From: Tyto alba
Taxonomy: Eukaryota; Chordata; Aves; Strigiformes; Tytonidae
Assembly: GCF_018691265.1 (NCBI RefSeq)
Contig: NW_024881322.1
Span: 1,488,001-1,552,000, forward strand
Direction of reading: 5' to 3'
Length of the DNA: 64,000 nucleotides
A program made the translations under genes and the position numbers. This document shows, piece by piece, positions 25,305 to 36,130 of the stretch (the first letter of the stretch is position 1; each line of letters begins with the position of its first letter). Under the pieces are notes generated by a model. The model did no database searches. It was not told the DNA's origin and saw only the letters and a list, made by a program, of their open reading frames with translations.

Positions 25305-25539
25305 CTAAAAACAGAAACGATTAGTATTAATGAATAGCTGCCTTGCAGGAAAAGCAGTCATTACAACCAAGTTTACAAAACTAGAGTTGTTAAAATCATA
25401 CTGACACAATATGTCTATCAGAAACCAACTGCAGGTAGAACAAAGCATTCACGTACGCACGTGTGCGTGAAATCCATACTGCGAACAGAACTAGTTGGTA
25501 AGGTTTAATAGTTTAACAACATAAACAGGGGCACAGCGC

Positions 25540-26029
25540 ATCCCGCAGGGCTCAGCCAGAGGCGGCTAACGTGCCGCAGCAGTTCACACCACCAGGTCAC
25601 AACGGGCGCTGAAACACCGTTCAACGTCGGGCCACGTGCTAGAGCGCGAGGTCTCCAACGCCACCCAGAGCAACTGTTCCTCGCGCATCAGAGATCCCAA
25701 CTCCAGGACCCGCACAGCGAGGACATCCCCGTCCAGGTGCCAGGCTGGAGGGAGCACCCGCTGCTCCTCCCTGCTGCCGCTGACAGCTGTGGCCTCGTCG
25801 GAGGACGGCGTGCTACCCCTGAGGTGCGGAGTGAAAGAGCTGCAGGAGGGGATGAACCCACCGCACAACGGGGAAGGTAAGCAGGAGGTCCTGGAAGGTC
25901 TGCTGCTTGCTGAATTATGTTTTGGAAAGGCTGAGGCTCATCCGCTGTCACACTTAAGTGAAGACACGGGGAACACATGACGGAAGGCGCTCACACTTCC
26001 CTTGTGAAAGAGGCACGTCTGGGGGGCCC
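25540..26029 (+). other. CpG-rich segment next to a CR1 fragment
   Basis: This is a GC-rich, CpG-containing segment (densest about 25.59-25.75 kb) that ends against the CR1 endonuclease-domain fragment starting near 26030. It may be the more 5' part (ORF1 or 5' UTR) of that same CR1 copy, since these parts of CR1 are GC-rich. I could not align it to ORF1 by eye. A plus-strand splice donor-like AAG|GTAAGC occurs at 25874-25882, so an orphan CpG island with an exon is the alternative. Confidence 0.35.
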
Positions 26030-27100
26030 ATCTCCAGGGCTTGCACACAAGCCCAAACAGCATGGGAAGTAGCAGGAGGACTTAGTCCACGCACAGCTGC
26101 AGAGCTATAACCTAACGGGATTTACAGGGTGACAGTGGGACGACTGACACGGCTGGAGTGCTGCAAAGGATGGACACAAGCTCTTGAGAAAAGCCAGGTT
26201 GGAGAGTTAAGGAACATGGGTTTAAACCATGCAAAGGGCTGGCTACAACACACACTGCCTCGCTTGGAAAGAGTGTCAATACAGTCACGGCCTTACAGGA
26301 TCAGAGAACAGTCCAACGTGGGTGACTTTGTGCGAGGTGACTGCTAGAAACCTCCTGATCAAGAAGGGTAAGCAGAAGCAGCCTTCATTCAAAAGCTGGA
26401 GGAAGCTCCACGATGGCAGGCGCTGGTACACGTCGGGGCCTCAAACCACTGGTATCTGCTGGTAGGGTACGGCCAAGCACAGGCACTCCAGGAGATTTGT
26501 TGAGTGTGTTGAAAATGATTTCTTGGTGCAAGTGACCAACAAGCCAACTAGTAAAGATGCTCTGCTGGATCTGTTACTCACAAACATGGAAGAAACAGAC
26601 AGAGATGTGGAAGTCAAGAGCAGCCTTGGCCACAGCAACCATGAAATTGTGGAGTTTAAAGTTCTGGGAGAAGCAAGAAGGACAAATACTACAGCGTACA
26701 GTGCAAGACCCAGTACACACAGTTACAACATGGCACTTCAGGAGAGCAGAATTCAGCTTGTTCAGGGATCTTCTTGGTAGACTCTCATGGACGATCACCA
26801 TGGAGGGTGAAGGGAAAGCCTGTGAGAGCTGGCTAATCTTCAAGTAGAGCCTCCTCAAAGCACAAGAGGGACCATTCCTGAACGAAGAAATTAAATCAGG
26901 CCTGACAATGGACCAGTGTGAAACAAAAGGGAACCTGTGACTGAGCTCAAATGCAAAACAGTGCACAGAAGGCAGAAGCTGGGGTGGGAGGAATATACAG
27001 ACATTATCAAATCATGCAGGGGGAGAGTTAGATAAGCCGAAGCTCTGCTGGAGTTGAAACTAACAATGGATGTGGAAGGTAGTACAAAGGGGAGAAAACA
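26030..27100 (+). mobile_element. CR1 LINE fragment, ORF2 endonuclease to linker region
   Basis: This is a degenerate plus-strand copy of CR1 ORF2. In order I can read three blocks. The first is the endonuclease 'ESYDL...ITETWWDD...NWS' block (about 26102-26163, with a stop). The second is the YRPPDQ-type block as KPPDQ (26348-26362), then an AF..QLEE-like stretch. The third is the C-terminal 'SDHEMVEF' block as SNHEIVEF (26634-26657), holding the catalytic-histidine position. FRRA.F.LFRDLLGR and ESWLIFK follow, then the linker up to a 'LEL.L..DV.G..KG'-like end near 27085. Several stops and frameshifts make it non-functional. It stops before the reverse transcriptase and lacks the CR1 3' end, so it is a cut-off piece rather than a standard 5'-truncated insertion. 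A T14 run (27102-27115) follows. Confidence 0.82.
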
Positions 27101-27119
27101 CTTTTTTTTTTTTTTCCTC

Positions 27120-28279
27120 CAAAACTGAAGTTATATAACAGAAACAGAAGATAGCTCTTCGTACAACAAGACGTTATGCACATTAGCATCTGCTATACCT
27201 CCTTTTCCCACAAATGTAAGAGAAAATCTGAAGAACCAGGTCTTCTAAATGTGAACTTGAAGACTGATCAGTTAGCGATAAACATGATTTATTAGCTGTA
27301 CTGGCTTACTCATAACCCTGTATAAAAGAAAGCAAACACACATGCTTCCACTTAACATGACTTCTGAGATGATCCAGAACACAGCAGCCAGAATCTCTTG
27401 ACATGGCAACAGAATTTTTGCACTGAGAAGCAATCACATGCCAGAAACGGACACCAAACAAGATACTATTACAACACCTCTATGAACACAGGTTTGCTCT
27501 TTGGTAATAAAGATATACAAACAAGATGGCCTCATTAGAGATTCTCCAGTCTTCTGATTATACACTGCTAGTGAAACAGTAACGGTGTTCAGACGTGGCA
27601 CTTCTCATTGAAGCAATTTCTTAGCTTTTTCTAGCAAGGAGTAATTGGTATCATTACCCTTGCCGTAACCTAGGTATTTACAGTCACTTAGCTGCCTTTT
27701 TCTTCATCCCAAAATAGATCCCAGTCAAGACACAGACAGCATATATTTAGTAGACATTAGTCATGGAAAATGCAGAGGAATCAGCCTAGTGCAACAATAA
27801 GCAGGGGGGAATCTTCACTTTAGGAAAGCATAGTTTTTCAAGACATGCTGTCCACATACACACTCTTAATACACACATTACACACATGCTCCCATAGTGA
27901 AAACATAACCAGAAAAAAGTCAAGTTTTCATGCAAATTCTCAGTCTTCCCCTCCTAAAAACAGACCTCAGCTAACAGATCCTCAGTAGTATAGCTGTACC
28001 GTAGAAGGAACTGTAACAGAGGGCAGAGTAGAAGGTCAAACAGAATTCCAACACACATCAGATGATGGGGGGACAGGGGATGATGCTTTGTAAGTAATTT
28101 CTGCTTCCTCTCTGCAGCCTCTGCCCACATCCCTCATCCACAGGAGGCTCCAGTTTGTTTGGAAGCAGACTCCAGAAATTCTGCTAAAGTGGGGCAATGG
28201 TTTAACAAGAGGTGTCCAGTCTAGAAACATCTATTGACAACTCTCTTTTAGTTAAAAAAAGCACAAGACAAAACAAAAC
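27120..28279. other. AT-rich non-coding DNA
   Basis: No repeat family or gene is recognised. On the minus strand at about 27.97-28.02 kb an excellent acceptor (ending CCTCTGTTACAG) precedes a short open stretch, but the following donor is poor (GAG|GTCTGT). Confidence 0.5.
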
Positions 28280-28303
28280 AAAAAAAAAAAAAAAAAAAAA
28301 AAA
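28280..28303. repeat. A24 homopolymer
   Basis: This is a run of 24 A immediately left of the 22-bp minisatellite. The tract and the A-rich repeat unit probably arose together by slippage. Confidence 0.85.
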
Positions 28304-28622
28304 CACAAAGCAAAACAAACAAAAACACAAAGCAAAACAAACAAAAACACAAAGCAAAACAAACAAAAACACAAAGCAAAACAAACAAAAACACAAAGCA
28401 AAACAAACAAAAACACAAAGCAAAACAAACAAAAACACAAAGCAAAACAAACAAAAACACAAAGCAAAACAAACAAAAACACAAAGCAAAACAAACAAAA
28501 ACACAAAGCAAAACAAACAAAAACACAAAGCAAAACAAACAAAAACACAAAGCAAAACAAACAAAAACACAAAGCAAAACAAACAAAAACACAAAGCAAA
28601 ACAAACAAAAACACAAAGCAAA
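28304..28622. repeat. 22-bp perfect A/C-rich minisatellite
   Basis: The heptamer CACAAAG recurs 15 times at exact 22-bp spacing (28304, 28326, ... 28612). The intervening sequence (CAAAACAAACAAAAA) is identical in every full unit, so there are about 14.5 copies with no substitution seen. The unit has no G except the one in CACAAAG. Because 22 is not a multiple of three, the array is open in one plus and three minus frames and gives long repetitive open frames (up to 192 codons). These are artefacts of the repeat, not genes. It is too short and uninterrupted to be a CRISPR array, as there are no spacers. Confidence 0.97.
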
Positions 28623-29854
28623 CACACCTTCAAGTCTGTTTTTAAGTTTAAAAATATTTTGGTATTTCAGGATACTGCCTTAGCCATACTGCCAACAAGA
28701 CAAGTCCAGATGTCTTCCAGCACAACTACATCTTATGAAAAATATCAGTGCTCATTCTATATCATGTGTAGAAAATTTAAACTTAAATAAAAATAAATAT
28801 AATCAACAAAAACTGAGTCGCAAGAAATCTCAAAATCTTCTGCAGCAGGAATCTGGGGAAGAAATGACACACCTGTACCTCACAACATATCACGCGCTGA
28901 GAGATCAAAATGAAGATTTGAGTAAGTTGACATTGTATTCACCAAAAATAATCTTCAGTGCCAAAGACTTGAAAGAGTGGGAGAAAGAGAAGATCTATCA
29001 GGTACATTACTAAGTACAAATGCAGGGGCAAAAAGTCAAACTAAGAAAAACATAAATATACCTTTCGGAAAAGTGGATGTTGAAAGAAGATACAAAGACA
29101 AATACCTTTGCTAAAATGGGACTTGCTAGAATTAATAAGCTAGTGGTGTTTCATGGTTATGAAGCACTCCAGCATAGCTGAACTAAGAAAACTTGTGCCA
29201 GCATACCCAAGTAGGACAACCATTCCATTACAGAGCTTTGAGTCTAAGGCACTTAAGTAGGAAAGACAAAATCCAGTTCAAGCCAACAGCCTTTCCTGGG
29301 CAAAAGTCACAAGAGCATCCAGACTGTCAAATACAACACTACAAATCAATATTCCGCAATGTTACTACAGGCAACACAAGGTGTACAAAGGCTGCAGAGC
29401 ACTACTGACATGACACGGGACAATTTACAGAGATAAATGTAATTTCCATAAAGCACAAGCGTTCACTCTCTTTGCACATTTCTGAAAATGGAATAGCCTT
29501 CCTGCTGTACAATCCTGGCACTGTTATTAGAAGAATAAAGCATTTAGTCTCCTCTGTAGGTAAAGAAATTATAATGACTGAAAAGAGTTTAAGAAACAAA
29601 GTTTTCAAAAACATATAAACAGGCATGCCGATATGTAACTAAAATGGCTCCATCTACTGGTTAAAATCCACGTTTCCTTTGTCATTAGATGCTCTCTGCT
29701 GCAGAGAATTAAACTCCCAGTGAAATAAGGAACTATGAGGGTGCCAAACACCTCAACGACTCAAATGCCAACAAAGACTGTTACACAGATAATCCCTTCT
29801 AATAACCACTGAGATAGGCTGGTAAAGTAGATCTGGGAAGCTTGCATAATTGAT
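28623..29854. other. AT-rich non-coding DNA, one plus-strand exon-like segment
   Basis: There is no named repeat. At 28847-28922 on the plus strand, a TTCTGCAG acceptor precedes an open segment that ends in a perfect donor TTGA|GTAAGT. The other candidates lie on the opposite strand, so this one is probably chance. The rest is featureless. Confidence 0.45.
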
Positions 29855-29860
29855 GCTTAC

Positions 29861-30014
29861 TCTCAGCAACACAAGGAGCTTCTAAGATGTCAGGACTGAC
29901 TTTCTGAATGCAAATGCTGCGCTTTTTCAAAAATAATGTTGTAGTATTTTCACCTACTGCTAATTGTGCAAATGTAAACTTAGAAATACATATTTTAGAA
30001 GACTGTAAGATCAT
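29861..30014 (-). other. internal exon candidate (154 bp)
   Basis: This is the best of the exon candidates. On the minus strand, acceptor TTCTTCTACAG precedes 154 bp that are open in only one of three frames (51 codons plus one base). A consensus donor AGA|GTAAGC (complement of 29855-29860) follows. The translation looks like ordinary globular protein, with mixed charged and hydrophobic residues and several cysteines, but I do not recognise the family. It would be an internal exon of the putative gene that starts at 35.6 kb, about 5.5 kb downstream of its first exon. Confidence 0.33.
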
Positions 30015-33000
30015 CTGTAGAAGAATCAACTGTCTCATCTTTGCATTCATTTACTGATCTACAGGGTTAAGTAGTTTGTGGTGCTCTTCTCCATCTGCTT
30101 ATTTACAAAAAACCTCATTTGAATCTCACTATTCGTATCACTATTTCAAAACATTAGCCAGACAGCTATCTTAATTCTAGCAAAAAATTTGAAATGTCTC
30201 TAAACTTTATCATTTCAGAATGTGACATACCAAAAACACGACAGTATTATTTGGAGACCTTCTCTACGTAAGTATGTTCAAGTTACGCTCTGTATTTTAT
30301 CAATGACTAGTTAGAAAGCAGTTCTATTTACGAAGTACTACTTCAGGGCCACTAAAGATCTCGTGTAACAGATATCCTTGTGTAAAGGATATCAATATTC
30401 AAAAGCCAAGAACAATCACAGTAACATGTCAAAAGTCACCTACAGAAGCAGATCAATCACTTGGATAGAAGGCAACTACTCAACTCGGTACATCCTACAG
30501 CTCATTTTGGACAGCAAATAAAACTACTGCAATGAAGCCTAATGAAAATTCTCAAGTAACACATCAAGTTTTTGACAGCCACGGTAACTTTTTAAGAACT
30601 CGAGATGACTGCCAGCACATACACTTAATAGCAGCTTCCCATACTTTAATCCAGAGATGACCAGAGACATTGCTCATAGCCCACTGCGTGGTGCGAGCTG
30701 TACGAGGTGTGGACCCTACCCAAGCAGCACAATACAGAAAAGCAGCTTGTCTCTCAAAAGTCATGGATTCAAGCCTGCAAGGCTGTCAAGCTAGGAAAAT
30801 TTGCTCTCATCAGGGCTACCTGGCCAGGGCACTGCTACACCAGTATAACTGTATTGCTTTAACTTGTGGAGAACATGTGTTCAGCCAGATGCCATGAACT
30901 CGTGGGGGAGGAGAGTTTCCTGCACAGTCTTCAGTTAGGCAGTACAAACATACCCTCAGGTACCCTCATCCTGCCATAAAGGGAAAACACTGGTACAAGC
31001 TTACTATGTTGATATTAAAAAAAAAAATGTATCTGTACCAGCATAATATTCTTCAGAGACCCATCATTTGACTTACCAACACAAAAGCCCCATGTCAAGC
31101 AAGAAAGCCAATAATTACACAAAAGAACACTTTCCACTACTTAATTTCTAAAACAGTAAGTCATCCAAGATATGTGGAAAGACGTGAAGTGGTGAGTTCT
31201 GTAAAACTTTGTTTTACTGTACTGATGCTACTTACATTCTTACATATAAAGTACCACCAAAGCACATCAAGACTTAGAACATATTTGAAAAGGAAGTGTT
31301 TCAATAAGCACCTAAGAGAAGTACTACATAGCTAGACAAAATTACCAAGCTATCTCAAATGCAGTAACTGGACCCAGGTTTAGTTCAGAAACCATGTAAT
31401 TCCAGACTAGCTGCCACCAAATACCTAGGTCTCTCTTGAAATCCATTCATAATGTAGTTAAGATTTTTCTTGGGGAGGGGGAGGAAGCGCACGTTGTATT
31501 TTTGACTGTTACATTGTTGCAGTTATAACTACCAGCAGATTCTTAAAGTTAAGCTACTTCTCCACAATTTGTGTATTTTTCTAGTTCAAGTGGCTCTAAC
31601 ATCTGTTACTCCATACTCCTAAAAGCTTCCACCAGTTTTGTTACGGATTTGAGAAGTTGGAGTACCAGACACTATCCTGGTGCATTAAAAACATGCCTCA
31701 GCATAAAGGAATGGACAGGCCCCACGGAGGCAAGCTGTCACTGAAACACAACCACTGTTGAACAGGAAAGTCTAAAACCCACCTGATAATGTGCGTGCAC
31801 AGCTGTTAAAAAATAAAAGTGGTAGTCAACCACATAGCCACTTCAGAAAAAGCACAGAGACACTAATGCCCTTCTCAGTGAGATAAGACAGACCACATTA
31901 GTTTAATGCTTTGATTAGAAAAGCCAGAAGGAGAAGCCTGGAAGTATGCCCTTCTCCAACAAGAGCCACTTTCAGTTCTATCATAATCTACAGTAGAACA
32001 GTGATAAAACCTCATTTTTTTCATTGGAAGAAAAAGAAGACACAAAAAAATATACACCCACTACTTAGCCATACTACATATTCTACAAACTGGTGAACAT
32101 TTTATGATATACATGAAGTAGTATCAAATACTAAAGAAAAAAAGAATTTCCATCTACTTTTTTTTTTTTTTAAGATAACAAACTATTTTGAAAATATTAT
32201 CTGCAAAATACCTAGAAACAGAACTGTGATATACATTCCTTTAAATGCTGCTTATAGCTGTTGCAAAGAAACCCACCAAACGATCCAGAAGTGGACACCA
32301 TAATGACATAACCTACAAGCTACAACTAAGGCCACTGGTATGCAGTATCAAGCATTTTAATACTATCACTGTAACTGTCAAGCTGGCCACTGTATAGAAA
32401 GCAGCATACTAACACACTCCACTGCTATTTAAACAAACCAAAAAAGAATGACCGTAAGTAACTGTTGAGGGAAGAGGAAAACAAGACGAGCATACAACAA
32501 CTCCTCCTCACACTCTCACAACCTCCAGCTATTTTCAACTCGGACTTCCTGAGGCTGTTGCTCATCCACTTACTAACCTCAACGTATCTGTCATCCAATC
32601 CTTGTCCAGCCTCCCCTTAAATCCACAAAAACTTATTGTGTACACATCATATAGCAACTATACCTATGAATTTCCTACACTGAGTGAAGAACCGTCTCTT
32701 TTTGGTTGTTCTGAACCCGATCTAACTGTGTGCCTCCCATCTGCACTTGCTCTCTCCACTGGAGTTGCACAGAGCCTTACCATATCATCTCTACTAGGCT
32801 GGCAAGTCCTAGCCTGTTCAATCATTTCTCATCTAGGAACTAATTCATATATTGTTGCCCTTCAGCGAACCTTTTCCAATAATAACTCATCTTTTCTAAA
32901 ATAAGGGGCAGAACAGCTTACAGTATGTAAGGTATGAAAGAACCATGGATTTATGTAATTACATATCTTTTTCCTATTGTACTCTCTACTCATCCCAGAT

Positions 33001-34800
33001 CTTCTGATCGTTGGTTGGTCTCAGCTGTAATAACTGTATCAGGGATTTGTTTCACCTCTCCCTTCTGACTTTCATGCACACATTGCCACCAAGCAGTCTC
33101 CTCAAAATACCAATGTCCTAAACACTTGATGATTCTCTTCTTTAAGACTGGACCTAAAATACAAAACAAGCAAGATGAAAGGGTATTTTAGACTTCTGAT
33201 GAAAATCAGAAGTACCACACCTTACTTACTACTTATCTAATACTACATAAACACAGAACCAACATTAACTACATTGGAGGAAGGAAGAAAAGGAAGCATT
33301 GGGGAGTTGTTTGTTTGTTCTTGCTTCTGTATTTTTAAGCACAGCACTTAAGTTTTCAGATTTGTTTCACACTTTCTACAAAGTCCTTTGATCTTACTGA
33401 GATATGTTTATTTCTGAAAAAGCTACTCATATGCAAGCAGTTTCAACAAGCTCTGCTAGCAGGAAGGTGACCTGTACTACCAGAAGCATAGGACAAGAAA
33501 AATGAAGTCAATCTGTATTGTCAAAAATACACATAGTTTGGATTAACTAGCCTTTGGGCATGTAAAATTACACCTCTTGCATACAAAAACCACAACAAAT
33601 ACAACACTACTATACTATGTAATTGCCCAGAGATCAGCATGTCCTTTTTTTTTTTTTTTTTGTCACTTACTTCAAGTGTTTTCCCCAGAAATTCCTTTTT
33701 TTCTAGTTCCTACCAATCTTTCTGCTCTCTCACTTTTCGAACCGTTTCACTTCTGTCTCAGCTGCAGTTACCTCCCAAATACGCTTTGGCACCAAGGCCA
33801 GGTGATGCTGTTGTGAGGAAACCACTCTGGACCGCTCCACTGAGCGCCTCTGTTCAAAACACCTCCATCAGAAATGACCATGCAGTAGTACAGCAGCGTG
33901 TGGGCCTGTCCCAAAAGCCCCTAATTTATCTTACAACAGAACCTAAATGATGCCTGCCGGGCCTGACAAACGCGCTCAGGGCACATCGACTTTCTGCAAT
34001 CCTCTTTTCATTTGGATTCACCTGAGGGTAACCGTTAGCATCTCCCACTTCAACCCCATACAAAAGCCCAAAGCTTTTACGACTTGTTTCATACAGCCTA
34101 GGATCTCTTCACTAGATGGGAGTGTTCTCCTGCCAGCAAAGAAGAGGTACCTCCTACAGAGAGGCAAGGTAGTCTTAACATGAATTAACCTATCAAGCAG
34201 TCTGCCCTTACCAAGACTTTACCTTGAACATGCTAACACGCATTAGGAATACGGCTTTTTGGGGCAGAGAAAAGATGGGGAAGTGGTCTAGAACAGATCT
34301 ACAAAACCTTTATAAGTGAGCACAAACATCAGTTCCTGAAGCCAACATACAAAGACTGTAATAAGCCATGGAATTTGCAAAATTCACGGACCCCTGAACC
34401 ACTAAGTCATCAGCGCTCCTGTTATAACAAAGGAAAGACACACTAAACACACTGATGTCAAAGGAAGCTAGCACTTCATTAGATTGCCAATTTTATCAAA
34501 CGTGACTCAATCCTCTCCTTGAAGACTAGCGGAAAGATGATGAAAACTCACATGTTTTCAGCGCTATTTCTCTGTCTGTCACAGCACGCTTTGTGTCAGA
34601 AACTACACCTCCCTCCTCTTCAGGCACTGAAAACAAGCCACCGTACAACATCTTTTTGGAAAAGGCCTTGAAGGGGAATATCAGAGTAAGAGCTCAGAGG
34701 CTCATTAACAAAATCCAGACTTTGAGTCATCTGAAGGGAGGGGAAATTACAACTGTGGAACCACATGTATTTTTCAGTAGCACAGGAAGTAAGGCAACAC
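30015..34800. other. AT-rich non-coding DNA
   Basis: No exon or repeat family is recognised. Notable strings are a T17 run (33645-33661) and a T14-15 run near 32158-32172. Open frames of 60-100 codons near 32.6, 33.6 and 34.6 kb on the plus strand have unremarkable translations and no splice support. Confidence 0.55.
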
Positions 34801-35064
34801 ATGTCTGCTTTACTTCGCCACCGGCCCGGGAAGGAAACGAACCCAAGCTCGGTAGTTTTATCCATCTCCCCCCACCAACACTCCCACCCCCCCCCCAAAG
34901 GCTAAAAATCCGCCGGGGAACCGTACCCACGACCTGACCCCGACTCCGCGGCCGTGCAACGCGAGGGACAAGGGGAAGCTCGCCGCTTGCCATGTGTGCG
35001 CACTTCTCCCTCGCCCAGGAACTCGTCAGCCGGCGGGGCCGCGGGCAGGGAGAAAGGCGAGCCC

Positions 35065-35260
35065 GGGGGGGGGGGGGGGGCCGGGCGGCCGCACCGCCCA
35101 CCGCCGCCGGCACAGCCCCGCGGGGCTCTCACAAAGGAAAAGGGGGGGGGGGGGGGGAACGGGGCAGCCGCAGCCGCCGAGCACACGCCGCGGCGGAACA
35201 AAAGGCTCCGGTCCCGCCGCCCCCCGCCCGCCACGGCGGTGGGGGGGGGGGGGGGGGGGG
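35065..35260 (+). repeat. three long G tracts (G16, G16, G20)
   Basis: Uninterrupted G runs lie at 35065-35080, 35142-35157 and 35241-35260 within the CpG island, downstream of the putative minus-strand first exon. The transcribed RNA of a leftward gene would carry C runs here, and the G runs are on the non-template-facing plus strand. Lengths are probably polymorphic and assembly-sensitive. Confidence 0.9.
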
Positions 35261-35299
35261 AGGTAGGAGGTATGGGTATGGGCGCGCACACCTGCGCGG

Positions 35300-35317
35300 C
35301 CCCCCCCCCCCCCCCCC
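35300..35317 (+). repeat. C18 tract
   Basis: This run of 18 C lies 39 bases right of G20 (35241-35260). The two are perfectly complementary inverted arms and could fold into a G:C hairpin. A shorter C12 run lies at 35494-35505 and C10 at 34887-34896. Confidence 0.9.
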
Positions 35318-35557
35318 TCCTCTCCGCCCGGTGGCGGGAGGGGCCGGGGAGCCCCGGTACCTGCGGCGGGGTGGGCAGCCGGAGGAAGGAGGGGGGTCTG
35401 TCTGTCCGTCCGTCCCCCGCCCTGCCAAAAGACGGCGGGAAGGCCCCGCGCACGACGCGGGAGGCGCTGCCCCGCGGCAGCCCTTTGTGCGCGCCCCCCC
35501 CCCCCACACACAGAGACACACGCACACGCTCCCCTCACACCGCACCCCCCGCGTTAC

Positions 35558-35605
35558 CGTGGTGAGCAACGGTCTCATCTGCTCGCCCGCCCGCTCCTCT
35601 TCCAT
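35558..35605 (-). CDS. candidate first coding exon of an unidentified minus-strand gene
   Basis: Sixteen codons start at an ATG with excellent context (GCCGCGATGGAAG). They read MEEERAGEQMRPLLTT and end in phase 0 at a donor ACG|GTAACG (complement of 35552-35557). The reading frame is open upstream too, so the start is chosen for its Kozak context and position after the CCAAT/GC-box promoter elements. I do not recognise the N-terminus. If correct, the rest of the gene lies to the left, with the candidate exon at 29861-30014 among possible later exons (phase 0 there too). An alternative is that this ATG lies in a 5' UTR. Confidence 0.35.
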
Positions 35606-35660
35606 CGCGGCTCCGCGCCCAGAAACACACGAGAGATGGAGGCGGCTGGCGGGCCGGGGG

Positions 35661-35690
35661 CCGAGCCGAGCCGAGCCGAGCCGAGCCGAG
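35661..35690 (+). repeat. (CCGAG)6 microsatellite in putative 5' UTR
   Basis: Six perfect CCGAG pentamers, (CTCGG)6 on the minus strand, lie 56 bp upstream of the candidate start codon and left of the CCAAT box. It is therefore in or next to the putative 5' UTR of the minus-strand gene. Confidence 0.92.
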
Positions 35691-36130
35691 CAGCGGGGCG
35701 GGAGGCGGCCGGCGCTGGCGCCCTCAGGACCGGGCAGCCGCGACTGCTCCTCCGCGCCGGGGGCCGGGCCCAGACCGACTCGGCGCGCCCGCCCCCGCGC
35801 CCGACCGGCAGCGCCGCCAGCCAATGGGAGGCAGGGCAGCGCCCGGCGCGTCGGCGGCCGCCGTCCCCGAGTGGGGCGGGGGGCGGGAGGCGGGGGGGGG
35901 AGCCGGCCCCCACGCGGAGCCGCGTGGCGTGGGGCTGCCGCTGCCCTCGCCGCGGCGTGGGCTGCCCGGGGCCGCGGCGGGACGGCGAGCTGCCCCCCGC
36001 CCCGCTTCCCCGAGGGGGAGGCTGAAGTGCCGGGGCTGGCGGGGGGCGCTGCCGGTGGCTGCTCGACGCTCGCCCCGCACGACACCCTCGCTGGGAACGC
36101 CTGCCAGGCTGTGTACCACGCAAGCTGAAA

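Larger units (their letters stand above)
34801..36130. promoter_or_regulatory. strong CpG island, candidate promoter
   Basis: About 1.3 kb of very GC-rich, CpG-dense DNA has sharp edges against AT-rich flanks. It is the clearest promoter in the window. On the minus strand the order is a CCAAT box (35821-35825, read as ATTGG), a GC box in a GGGGGCGGG context (about 35787-35797), a (CTCGG)6 repeat (35661-35690), then an ATG (35605) in CCGCGATGG context. This gives leftward transcription with a start expected around 35.70-35.78 kb. Open frames of 130-380 codons on both strands across the island are Pro/Arg/Gly/Ala-rich and overlap each other, which is normal for stop-poor GC-rich DNA. Long G and C homopolymers lie downstream of the start. 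Confidence 0.8.

Noticed and set aside
28304..28622. CRISPR-like direct repeats
   Set aside because: The repeats are contiguous with no unique spacers, and the host is a vertebrate. It is a tandem minisatellite.
28202..28790. Open frames of 120-192 codons on both strands, Lys/Gln/Thr- or Phe/Cys/Leu-rich
   Set aside because: They only read through the 22-bp minisatellite, whose period is not a multiple of three and whose unit lacks stops in several frames. They are not genes.
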